From: Aggregatimonas sangjinii
GTDB taxonomy: Bacteria; Bacteroidota; Bacteroidia; Flavobacteriales; Flavobacteriaceae
DNA: 64,000 nucleotides
Assembly: GCF_005943945.1 (NCBI RefSeq)
Contig: NZ_CP040710.1
Span: 1,747,001 to 1,811,000, forward strand
Direction: 5' to 3'
This document shows positions 26,340 to 34,578 of the stretch, in pieces (position 1 is the stretch's first letter; each line of letters begins with the position of its first letter). Both the position numbers and the translations under genes were made by a program. The notes beneath the pieces are model-generated. The model worked only from the letters and a program-made list of their open reading frames with translations. It searched no databases and was not told where the DNA came from.

Positions 26340-26620
26340 TTGTTATTTTTTCATTAATTACAATGTTTGGATACAATAACACCTATATCTTGTATATCTA
26401 CTACAATGTAAAAATCAAAGAAGTAAAATCGCACAAATACCGACGAACCCCCTTAATAAATAGTTTTCCGTAAAAGAAGGGCACGGTTTCGTTTGTAATC
26501 TTTAAAAATCTGTATACTGAGATTCACTTTTTTATTTAATCGCTAAAATTCGAACAAAAGTTTGCATTGACCTTACGGTTTTCCGTAGTGGTCGCAGTCT
26601 TTTTTGAAGTATCCTTAAAG
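26340..26620. other. 281-bp intergenic region
   Basis: It holds the upstream region of the ATPase and the 3' side of the mannitol dehydrogenase gene. An inverted pair (CTTACGG, then CCGTAGTGG) near 26570-26593 may be a weak terminator. This is the right edge of the AT-rich cluster; I see no repeat copy here. Confidence 0.4.
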
Positions 26621-28105
26621 TTACAGCAGGCCCTGCATCAGCTTTTTAACCTGATTACCTGCATACAGCGCTTGCAGCATAGTATTGTAGGTAGCAGTAA
26701 AACGCTCATTTTCCGCCAACGCACCAAACAGGGTTTCTTGCTTGACAAACGCCAACCGATTATTCTCAGTTTCCCGGGCCGCTTCGTGCAGTTCACCCTG
26801 CATCACATCAATAATTTCGAGTGGTTGCCCATTTTGGTCCACTTCTTTATCGCTGTAATAACACCAGGCCGCAATAACCAAGGTGCCGTATTGAATGCTG
26901 CCCTCATCCGATAAATTCTCTTGTATGGTGGGAATTAAAAATTTGGGTAATTTCGCCGAACTTTCCGAACAAATACGGCAGACACTGTCCTTGATATTCG
27001 GGTTGGCAAAACGTTCTTCAAGGCTGTTTTTGTAACTATTCAAATCGATTCCTTCCAGCACGTTCAGTACCGGACTCGCTTCCTTATCCATAAAGGCTCT
27101 TAAAAAGGTGACGAAGGTGGCATCTTCCATACAGGCATTTATGGTCGGGTGCCCATGAATGGCCCCGAGAATACCTAATACGGAATGTCCGGCATTCAAC
27201 AGGCGAAGCTTCATTTTCTCATAGGGCTTTACATCAGGAACGAATTGCACGCCTACCTTTTCAAACTCAGGTCGCCCATTTGAAAAATCATCCTCGATTA
27301 CCCATTGTATAAATGGCTCGCAGGTTACAGGCCATTCATCCTCCATGGCATACGTATCCCTTAGATAAGCGATATCCGACGGGGTCGTTACGGGCGTAAT
27401 CCGGTCGACCATACTATTGGGAAAACATACCTCTTCCTCGATCCAACTAGCCAAAGACTTGTCTTGTTCCATTGCAAAAGCCAACAGCATCTTTCGTGCA
27501 ATATCACCGTTATGTTCGATATTGTCACAGGACATAACGGTAAATGCCGGTATTCCGTCATCACGACGTTTTTTAAGGGCAGCGGTTAGAAATCCATAAA
27601 CCGTACGCGGGTCGTCAGGATGCTTTAATTCATGCTGTATATCAGGGTTTTCAAAGTCGAATGCTCCCGTAGACGGATTAAAATTATAGCCCCCTTCGGT
27701 GATGGTGAGCGATACGATTTTGGTGGCGGCATCGGCCATACGATTGACGACGGCTTGGGCATCATCAACACCCAATAGAAAATCCGTTATCGATCCTATT
27801 ATTCGCAAAGCTATTTTGCCATCGGGATGCTTCTCGATCAAGGTGTACAGGCAATCCTGTTTTTTAAGGATGTCATGCATTTTCCGATCTCCTTCGCGGA
27901 GCCCTATGCCACATATGCCCCATTCCGATGCACCGTCTTTTTCTTGAAGTAAATGCGTGTAGTAGGCCTGGTGCGCTCTATGGAAACCGCCCACCCCAAT
28001 ATGGACCATGCCTGTTTTACTTTGCTCGCGGGAGTAGGTCGGCGTGGAAAGCCGGTCTTTAAAATGCTCGATATTTTGTTCATTAAGTGGCACAACAGGT
28101 TCCAT
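26621..28105 (-). CDS. Mannitol 2-dehydrogenase
   Basis: 494 residues. It oxidises D-mannitol to D-fructose with NAD(P). The sequence runs close to Pseudomonas fluorescens mannitol 2-dehydrogenase (493 residues): VHIGVGGFHRAHQAYYT near residue 34, the FTVMSCDNIEHNG and FPNSMVDRITPV blocks, and the catalytic Lys299, Asn304 and His307 in MKLRLLNAGH, with the same spacing as Lys295, Asn300 and His303. The related fructuronate and tagaturonate reductases are alternatives, but the match favours mannitol. It is downstream of and 2 bp from an NCS1-type permease gene, so uptake and oxidation are coupled. Mannitol is a storage sugar of brown algae, which fits the alginate locus nearby. Confidence 0.85.
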   Translation of the reverse strand: MEPVVPLNEQNIEHFKDRLSTPTYSREQSKTGMVHIGVGGFHRAHQAYYTHLLQEKDGASEWGICGIGLREGDRKMHDILKKQDCLYTLIEKHPDGKIALRIIGSITDFLLGVDDAQAVVNRMADAATKIVSLTITEGGYNFNPSTGAFDFENPDIQHELKHPDDPRTVYGFLTAALKKRRDDGIPAFTVMSCDNIEHNGDIARKMLLAFAMEQDKSLASWIEEEVCFPNSMVDRITPVTTPSDIAYLRDTYAMEDEWPVTCEPFIQWVIEDDFSNGRPEFEKVGVQFVPDVKPYEKMKLRLLNAGHSVLGILGAIHGHPTINACMEDATFVTFLRAFMDKEASPVLNVLEGIDLNSYKNSLEERFANPNIKDSVCRICSESSAKLPKFLIPTIQENLSDEGSIQYGTLVIAAWCYYSDKEVDQNGQPLEIIDVMQGELHEAARETENNRLAFVKQETLFGALAENERFTATYNTMLQALYAGNQVKKLMQGLL

Positions 28106-28107
28106 AA

Positions 28108-29826
28108 TTAGCTTGTTTTCCTATTTTTTTCAACTTTTAAGGCTATGTAGGCGGTAACGAAATAGATGAGGGTGCAGATAAAGGCGTAATGGTAAAAAAG
28201 TTCCCGATTTTCGACATAAGCACTCTCGTTGCTGCTTCCGAACATCACATTTCCTGCAAGGACCAGGGTAATCAGTAAGACAAGAATCGCTATTGTTTTC
28301 AGCACTTTCGACCATACACTTCTACCAGCCTTGTGCTTTGGCTCCTTTTTGGCTTGCAGGAGTTGGTATTCGGCGATTTGCCCTTTTTGAATTTGCTCAT
28401 TTTTTTTGGCTTCGGGATAGCGCTCTTTGGCTCCATATCGGGAGGCCAATAGCGTATATACCAAAATCGTGAAAATCCATGTGGGAATAAAGAGATAGAA
28501 GAAAGACATGACATCAAGCGCGTTCAGCCCAAAGCCAAAAACCAGTCCTAATGCCCAGGACGCTACGGCAGGGGTACTAAAGGTGAGTTTACGATAAGAA
28601 GACCAATAACGGGTGAAGCCTATTCGCGGAAATATCTGATGTTCGGCGAACACAATGCCCCCAACGGGAACGACCAAAAGCCCAGCGTAGGTCAAAAGTG
28701 GGAGTATTTGCGAGAATACAAATGGGAAACAGGCAATCGCGATGGTTACCAGTCCGACCACGATCGTTGTCCTTTTACGGGAATGGTTAAAGAAAATGGC
28801 CTGGGCGGCCAAACCGGCCCTGTACAGATTGGTAATCGCGGTAGTCCATCCTGCCACGATGACAATGACAAAGCCCGACCAACCCAAGGCGTAGTAAGCC
28901 ACGTCACCGGGGTCGAGCTCTACAATCGTTTTTCCAAGAATGACGGCCGCTCCCGCACCCATAATGCCCGCAGCGATCCAGGCAATGAAGTGCCCGAACA
29001 TCATTCCCGTGCTGGTAGCCAAGCCGTAGGACTTCTTTTTGGCATAACGCAGCAAGGCCATATCGATAAGACCAAAATGGGTGATGGTATTGGCAGCCCA
29101 AGCAAAGCCGATAACCTCTATCAGTCCGATACCGGGGGCACCATCGCTATCAATTCCGGTCCAAATGGATTGATCGCCCAGGGCGATAAAATCCGACCAA
29201 CCGGCCGGTAAGGTTTTGTCCAGGACATCTAAAGACAAGGCGGGGAGGAGCACCATAGCACCACTCGTAAACATGACGAAAAGCCAAGGTGCGCAGATGC
29301 CCGAGAATTCGGATACGGCATTAAAACCATAGAGCGCTATGGACACGACAACGATACCTACGGCAATCACGATAACGATAAACCATAGATTGGTAGGGTA
29401 CCAATTGAGTTGCGCTGGAATATCGAAGGCAAAGCGAACGGCGGTAGCAGATACCGTAATCATGGCGGCCGATATGACGGAAAAGATGATCACATTGGCC
29501 CAGTTATACAGCTTGGTCATCGAATCGCCAGCAACCTTGTTGAGATAGGTATAAAGACTAAGACGGGTATCGACCGCAATTGGGGAAGTAATGAAGGTCC
29601 AGCTGAGAACGGCCAAAACATTACCGATCAATAACCCTAGCAGAATATCCATTGTTTTGGCACCCAAAGCCACAAAAGTCGCTCCTATGACAAACTCGGT
29701 AGCGGCAACATGCTCGGCCGCGTATAGTCCGGCAAAGTGTGTCCAATCGTGAAGTTTATGCTTGGCAACCGGGAGTTGTTCTTCGTCTAAATCTTCGAAC
29801 TGTTTAAAATTTTTGGCTGCGGACAT
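28108..29826 (-). CDS. NCS1/cytosine-permease-family transporter, probable mannitol uptake
   Basis: 572 residues with about 12-13 membrane helices. The N-terminus HDWTHFAGLYAAEHVAATEF begins the NCS1-like fold, and AWAANTITHFGLIDMALLRY and VIVAGWTTAITNLYRAGLAA are typical internal helices. A hydrophilic insert (KEPKHKAGRS region, about 485-510) precedes the last two helices, and an extended C-terminus is present. The family is annotated for purines and pyrimidines, but this member is translationally close to mannitol 2-dehydrogenase (2 bp), so a polyol substrate is more likely. The substrate is inference. Confidence 0.75.
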   Translation of the reverse strand: MSAAKNFKQFEDLDEEQLPVAKHKLHDWTHFAGLYAAEHVAATEFVIGATFVALGAKTMDILLGLLIGNVLAVLSWTFITSPIAVDTRLSLYTYLNKVAGDSMTKLYNWANVIIFSVISAAMITVSATAVRFAFDIPAQLNWYPTNLWFIVIVIAVGIVVVSIALYGFNAVSEFSGICAPWLFVMFTSGAMVLLPALSLDVLDKTLPAGWSDFIALGDQSIWTGIDSDGAPGIGLIEVIGFAWAANTITHFGLIDMALLRYAKKKSYGLATSTGMMFGHFIAWIAAGIMGAGAAVILGKTIVELDPGDVAYYALGWSGFVIVIVAGWTTAITNLYRAGLAAQAIFFNHSRKRTTIVVGLVTIAIACFPFVFSQILPLLTYAGLLVVPVGGIVFAEHQIFPRIGFTRYWSSYRKLTFSTPAVASWALGLVFGFGLNALDVMSFFYLFIPTWIFTILVYTLLASRYGAKERYPEAKKNEQIQKGQIAEYQLLQAKKEPKHKAGRSVWSKVLKTIAILVLLITLVLAGNVMFGSSNESAYVENRELFYHYAFICTLIYFVTAYIALKVEKNRKTS

Positions 29827-30125
29827 AGGCTATTTGGCTATCTAGTTTGAATTTCTAAGCAATATTGAACTGTTCATTATTTTGACGAACCCCTCCCGAT
29901 ATTGGGCACGGAACTGGTTAGTATGTAAAATGAACAATATTACAGGCTTACAATTTAAAGGTTTTTGGGTCAAGGCTTGAATTCGTTTGATCTTTTCTTA
30001 TGGATTCACCGTCCGGACATCGACCAAATCAAAATTTAATATTTTTAAAATTCCCTATTTTAAGCTCATCTAATTTTAACAAATTTCTTGTAAGTTGACT
30101 TTAACAAGCTTATTAAATTTACCGG
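29827..30125. other. Divergent intergenic region between the mannitol unit and the MscS gene
   Basis: It must hold promoters for both directions. A loose inverted pair TGTTCATTAT (29871-29880) and AAAATGAACA (near 29927-29935), spaced about 50 bp, could be a regulator site for the mannitol unit. The evidence is weak. Confidence 0.35.
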
Positions 30126-31877
30126 ATGAAGTATAACCTTTCCATTTTAATTGCGCTTTGCGTATTCCTCTTACCAGTACACCCATCGATTTTTGGCCAG
30201 TCTACAGACGCGGAAAAAGGACGTTTTCCTCAGGAAAATGACACCGTTAGCGAAACGGGTAGTTATCCGCCAAATCCGCTCGGGAAATATGACGAGGCCT
30301 ATTATACGCTGGACCACCTGAATAGGAATATCGGATTGCCTCCGGAAAAATTTAATTTCCAGACACCCCAGTCCACTTTGGAGCACTTCGTAAAATCCGC
30401 TAAAGAAGAAAATTATGAGGATGCCGCGTACGCCCTCAATCTCAACTTATTTCCGGATAAGCTTACTCTAGAAGAGGCTGGACTCCTCGCCGAAAAATTT
30501 TATTTCGTGTTAGATAAAAGAGTGGCTATCGATTGGGATGAACTACCAGATCGTCCTGACGGACAGACCGATGTACAAACGTCTACCAATCAGGCCATTA
30601 CAGGGAAACCAAGGCGGAGTATCGAATTCGGCAAATTGAAAATGGGGGTTCGGGACGCTGTTTTTAGGATGCAGAGGGTAAAATTGGAGAACGGTGGCGC
30701 TTTTTGGATGATATCCCCCAATACCGTTGAAAATATCGAAAGTCTCTATGAGATTTACGGACCGCGCAAGCTGGACAGAATGATGCCCAAATGGTCTCGC
30801 GCCAACGTGCTTGGCGTTTCCATCTGGAAAATATTAGGGACATTCTTACTGCTTATCATTTCGTATGTTCTCGGTAAACAAAGCAGTAGGATAGTAAGGA
30901 AACTCTTCTTGAAGTCGGATAAAAGATGGATGCGAATGGTGGCCAATAAAATGGCCGCTCCCTCCGGTTTGGCATTGGGCGTGCTGTTCTTTTATGTGAC
31001 ATTGGAATATCTTATCTCTTTCGGCGGGCCTTTTGCCCGGATATTCTATACCATTTTATTGGTTGCCCTAATCGGATCGATCGCCTGGTTCGTGATGCGC
31101 TTGATAAATGGTTTAATGATCTACATTGCCGAGACGTCCTTAGGCGATAAGACCTTGAAAGAAGATGTGGAATCCCGCAAGTTGCTCACATATATCTCCG
31201 TGGCTAGACGCCTTGTCACCATTATTGTCATCGCAGTTGGACTATCGATTATCTCATCCCAATTCGAGTCTTTGGAAAAACTGGGGATATCGCTGCTGGC
31301 TTCCGCCGGGCTTGCATCCATTGTTCTGGGTGTGGCGGCCCAGGATACGCTTGGCAACTTTATCGCTGGTATCCAGATCGCACTTACCCGACCCGCACGC
31401 ATAGGCGATACTATCCTTATCAGGGATAAGCTGGCAGTTGTGGAAGACATCACCTTCACCTTCGTAGTGGCCAGGACATGGGACCAAAAAAGATTGGTCA
31501 TTCCTTGTAAGGAAGTGGTTTCTTCGATGTTCGAAAATTGGTCTATGAAGAACACCCATGTCATCGCCCCCATAATCATCTATGTGGATTATATTACCGA
31601 CATAGCGCCAATCCGAACTAAATTCGAAGCACTCTTGAACGCCTCCGAACTTTGGGACAAAGAGCATGAGGCGACCATCGAGGTCATAGAAATCACTGAA
31701 AAATCAATGAAAATCAGGGCGCTTTGTAGCGCTAAAAATGCCGCGGATGCTTGGACACTTGAGTGTAAGTTACGCGAAGAACTGATGGCTTTTATCGCGC
31801 AGATGAAGAATGGGAAAGTCTTGGCTACAGACCGATTAATCGAGACTGAGGTCGATAGTGACTTCAATCCATCCTAA
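30126..31877 (+). CDS. MscS-family mechanosensitive channel
   Basis: 583 residues. A signal peptide (about 1-25) is followed by a periplasmic domain of about 210 residues. Three or more membrane helices come next, then the MscS pore helix ASAGLASIVLGVAAQDTLGN and the beta domain that starts IQIALTRPARIGDTI, both family hallmarks. The C-terminal vestibule domain runs to the end. Such large MscS proteins release osmolytes when the membrane is stretched. It stands alone between the mannitol genes and the RraA-like gene, with no sign of linkage to either. The start gives a good signal sequence. Confidence 0.9.
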   Translation: MKYNLSILIALCVFLLPVHPSIFGQSTDAEKGRFPQENDTVSETGSYPPNPLGKYDEAYYTLDHLNRNIGLPPEKFNFQTPQSTLEHFVKSAKEENYEDAAYALNLNLFPDKLTLEEAGLLAEKFYFVLDKRVAIDWDELPDRPDGQTDVQTSTNQAITGKPRRSIEFGKLKMGVRDAVFRMQRVKLENGGAFWMISPNTVENIESLYEIYGPRKLDRMMPKWSRANVLGVSIWKILGTFLLLIISYVLGKQSSRIVRKLFLKSDKRWMRMVANKMAAPSGLALGVLFFYVTLEYLISFGGPFARIFYTILLVALIGSIAWFVMRLINGLMIYIAETSLGDKTLKEDVESRKLLTYISVARRLVTIIVIAVGLSIISSQFESLEKLGISLLASAGLASIVLGVAAQDTLGNFIAGIQIALTRPARIGDTILIRDKLAVVEDITFTFVVARTWDQKRLVIPCKEVVSSMFENWSMKNTHVIAPIIIYVDYITDIAPIRTKFEALLNASELWDKEHEATIEVIEITEKSMKIRALCSAKNAADAWTLECKLREELMAFIAQMKNGKVLATDRLIETEVDSDFNPS

Positions 31878-32066
31878 TACTTCAGAATTTTTTTATCCTT
31901 TTATTCTTGCGATTTCACGGTAGGCCCTCGAAGTAGGTGCTACCCGAATTTTTTATTTAGTATCTGCCATGCCGGCTAAGCTAGCAGTCGAGATATGCGT
32001 TTTGGGAGAACTACATACGAATACATTCTTTCCCCGCTAAGTATGCGCAATTTTGGGTTTTGTAGG

Positions 32067-32789
32067 TTAGGAGCTTTTTGAATTTTGGCCTTTCCATGCC
32101 TCAAACTCTTTTTGAACAGCTGCGTCCGTTAACGGATAGAGTCCTACAATAGATTTCCCGTTTTGAACCTGTTGGATGACGAACGCTTCGAATAGGGTAA
32201 TATCCAGACATTCGTTGGCAACTTCGTCGGCCAGATGGGCAGGAATGACCATAACCCCGTCATCATCACCAACTATGATGTCTTCTGGAAAGACGGCTAC
32301 ATCGCCACACGCAATCGGCTCGTTTACGGCAATGGCCTGATGCAGGGTCAAATTTGTGGGGGCCGAGGGTCGATGGTGGTATGATGGCATATCCAAATCA
32401 GCAATTTCCGCGGAATCACGAAAGCCCCCGTCGGTCACCATTCCCGCTACACCGCGAACCATTAATCGTGTCGCTAGGATAGAACCTGCCGAGGCCGCTC
32501 TGGCATCCTTTCGACTATCGATGACCAGCACGGCGCCTTTTGGACATTCCTCTACCGCCACGCGTTGCAAGTGTCTGGGATTCTTGAACACCTCGATAGG
32601 ATTCAAATCTTCGCGGGCTGGAATGTAGCGCAACGTAAAGGCTTCCCCGACCATGGTCGGTTTGCCCGGTTTCAGTGGTTTTACCTCCTGAATAAATTGA
32701 TTTTTAAGCCCCTTTTTAAAGAGACAGGTAGCTATGGTTGCCGTGCTTACCTTTTTTAACTTCCCTATGGTATCGGCTAGTTCTCCCAT
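32067..32789 (-). CDS. RraA-family protein (aldolase-like)
   Basis: 240 residues. The core matches the RraA/HMG-aldolase fold: GKPTMVGEAFTLRYIP, the AVLVIDSRKDARAASAGSIL block, VRGVAGMVTDGGFRDSAEI with the metal-site Asp, and GDVAVFPEDIIVGDDDGVMVIP. The family includes RNase E inhibitors and metal-dependent aldolases or decarboxylases acting on branched keto acids; without RNase E context an enzymatic role is likelier. It lies 25 bp downstream of the Tat-exported TIM-barrel gene on the same strand and is probably co-transcribed. The substrate is unknown. Confidence 0.85.
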   Translation of the reverse strand: MGELADTIGKLKKVSTATIATCLFKKGLKNQFIQEVKPLKPGKPTMVGEAFTLRYIPAREDLNPIEVFKNPRHLQRVAVEECPKGAVLVIDSRKDARAASAGSILATRLMVRGVAGMVTDGGFRDSAEIADLDMPSYHHRPSAPTNLTLHQAIAVNEPIACGDVAVFPEDIIVGDDDGVMVIPAHLADEVANECLDITLFEAFVIQQVQNGKSIVGLYPLTDAAVQKEFEAWKGQNSKSS

Positions 32790-32814
32790 AATATTGATGT
32801 ATTCCTTGTTTCGA

Positions 32815-33783
32815 TTATTCTGCGCTTTGCCAAGTTTGCTGTAGGAAGGTCAGGTCTTTTTTCATTCGAGCAAACACTTCCTTCTTGTCCACCGTAATGA
32901 CCGAATTCCCGTGTTCCGCTCCGCCAAGAGCATACTCCAAGTGGAGTGAGACCGGCACGTCGATATTGTATGCTCTTAAAAGGGAAAAATAACGATTAAA
33001 ATCGACCATACCTTCGCCAAGAGGTGTATTTATTGGCTTCCATTTTCCGTCAACCTTGCCCCATTTAAAATCCTTAATCACAATGGATTTAATAAATGGC
33101 TTGATGAGCCTTAACCCGAGCTCCCAACTAGTACCACCCTCCACCACGGCATGCCGGATATCGTATTGACAGCCTACATGTTCATTTTTTGTAGCATTTA
33201 AAATAGGAGGGAGGTCCCAAATCGGCGCTCCGACATGATTGCCCGCATGGTTTTGATAACAACCGATCAGCCCACATGTTTCATTGAGCATTTCCAGCTC
33301 TCTTGCCTGTTTCCCAAACGTAGTTTGACTTTCTTCAATCGTACGGCCCTCCGGATAGGTGAGCCAATCCGTACGATAGTGTGAAAAACCTAACCCACCT
33401 GCCGATTCCAATACAGTTTTGTTCCGCGAATCATGAGCGTCCCAAATAGCTGTCGTCATCATTTTGGGTGCTATGCCATACTTTTTCATGGCATCGACAG
33501 CTTTTGGCAAATCATCGGCCACTCTCTCAGGTAGCACATGCCCTTTCGGTCGTACGGTTAAGTCTAGACCATCAAAACCCATTTCAGCCGCCGCCGCCGC
33601 CATTTCATTATAGTCTAAAAACTGTAGGTGTTTTGAAAATAGGTGCACGCGCGGTTTTTCGTTCCATTTCACGGTCGAAGTGTAGGTAGTGCTCCCAAAG
33701 GTAAGAAAGGGCAGTGCTCCAGCGGCTGTCGCCGTTAGTTTGGTAAAATCTCTTCTGGAAATGGAATTTTCGCTAGCTTTCAT
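32815..33783 (-). CDS. Tat-exported TIM-barrel protein (sugar phosphate isomerase/epimerase-like)
   Basis: 322 residues. A twin-arginine signal (SISRRDFTKLTATAAGALPF, residues 7-26) is followed by an AP-endonuclease-2/xylose-isomerase-like barrel. Blocks such as MGFDGLDLTVRPKGHVLPE, HVGCQYDIRHAVVEGG, KSIVIKDFKWGKVDG and PVSLHLEYALGGAEHG carry the Glu, Asp and His expected for metal binding. Export by Tat suggests folding with a metal in the cytoplasm. The gene diverges from the alginate operon. A TATATTTG -7 element for it (33845-33852) lies beside the alginate operator, so the two may be regulated together. The reaction is unknown, possibly an epimerase acting on sugar acids. Confidence 0.8.
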   Translation of the reverse strand: MKASENSISRRDFTKLTATAAGALPFLTFGSTTYTSTVKWNEKPRVHLFSKHLQFLDYNEMAAAAAEMGFDGLDLTVRPKGHVLPERVADDLPKAVDAMKKYGIAPKMMTTAIWDAHDSRNKTVLESAGGLGFSHYRTDWLTYPEGRTIEESQTTFGKQARELEMLNETCGLIGCYQNHAGNHVGAPIWDLPPILNATKNEHVGCQYDIRHAVVEGGTSWELGLRLIKPFIKSIVIKDFKWGKVDGKWKPINTPLGEGMVDFNRYFSLLRAYNIDVPVSLHLEYALGGAEHGNSVITVDKKEVFARMKKDLTFLQQTWQSAE

Positions 33784-33831
33784 CGTATTGGAGCAGAATT
33801 ATACATCTTTCGGGTAAAATTATGTAAAAGA

Positions 33832-33883
33832 TTTGCAGATGTGGCAAATATATGTATTTTTGGTAAACCAAACTGGTTAACCA
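33832..33883 (+). promoter_or_regulatory. Promoter with tandem GntR-type operator, first alginate unit
   Basis: TTTG at 33832-33835 (-33) and TATTTTTG at 33855-33862 (-7) are 19 bp apart, as in Bacteroidota promoters. The -7 element runs into two 10-bp boxes TGGTAAACCA (33861-33870) and TGGTTAACCA (33874-33883) separated by AAC. A bound repressor would cover the -7 site. The next start codon is at 33897. Confidence 0.75.
33845..33852 (-). promoter_or_regulatory. Leftward -7 element for the TIM-barrel/RraA unit
   Basis: Read leftward this is TATATTTG, a perfect TAnnTTTG. A TTTG partner (33869-33872) lies 16 bp away, slightly short of the usual spacing, and falls inside the operator. The two divergent promoters therefore interlock with the same operator. 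Confidence 0.5.
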
Positions 33884-33896
33884 ATTTTTATTCAGC

Positions 33897-34397
33897 ATGG
33901 AAAACAAAAATTTTATTGTCATTCTAGTGGGTGTGTGCGGGACGGAAAAGAGTGCGATTGGTAAAAGAGTGGCTGAAAAATTGGGAGTGCCATTCTTTGA
34001 TGCGGATAAACTGTTCAGTTCCGAAGAGCGGCCTAATGCCATGCTGTTGCAAAACGGTAAATTAGAAAAATGGCTACAAGCCATCGAGGAGTTCGTTAGG
34101 GTCCAATCGATTCAAAGGGGCTGTGTAGTCTCCTGTTCCATACTAAAGAAAGCGCATCGAAAGAGATTGACTGCCAATATCGATTGTGAATTGGACTGGG
34201 TATTTATGAACGACTCTTATGAGAATGTTGCCAACCGTTTTGAAAAGTTGGGAAACGATGCTGTTGCGCGTACCGCGCTCCAGTCGGATTTTGAAATACT
34301 TGAAGCCCCAAAAAAAGCCTTGACCATTGATATGAGCTATTCGGATGAGGAAATTCTAACGATAATCCTAAAATATATGGCGCGAAAATACGGGTGA
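33897..34397 (+). CDS. Gluconokinase-like protein with degenerate P-loop
   Basis: 166 residues, the usual GntK size. The fold is recognisable: VGVCGTEKSAIGKRVAEKLG at the P-loop, FFDADKLF in place of the substrate-binding DADDFH motif, and CVVSCSILKKAHRKRL matching the 'ACSALK..YR..LR' block. The P-loop has Glu instead of the second Gly before Lys-Ser, and the HP and PLxDxDR motifs are lost. Kinase activity is therefore doubtful. It is the first gene of the operator-controlled alginate unit, 14 bp after the operator. It might be a sensor, a structural relic or an enzyme with altered chemistry. Confidence 0.7.
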   Translation: MENKNFIVILVGVCGTEKSAIGKRVAEKLGVPFFDADKLFSSEERPNAMLLQNGKLEKWLQAIEEFVRVQSIQRGCVVSCSILKKAHRKRLTANIDCELDWVFMNDSYENVANRFEKLGNDAVARTALQSDFEILEAPKKALTIDMSYSDEEILTIILKYMARKYG

Positions 34398-34578
34398 TAC
34401 CGAAGACGCTCCCCCTTTCATACCCGGATTATTCTGCTTAATTTGTTCGGTAAGCGAAATAACTTGATTTAAATCTCATCATGCATAGTCGACCCTAGTA
34501 AAGATGAAACTGCCTCAACCTTTAATCGTCGGTAGGATAACTATTGAATATGCACAAAACCCATTTTAAAAAATCCAC

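Noticed and set aside
29871-29937. Inverted TGTTCATTAT / AAAATGAACA as a mannitol operator
   Set aside because: The arms match only partly and no regulator gene is adjacent; mentioned only as a weak possibility.
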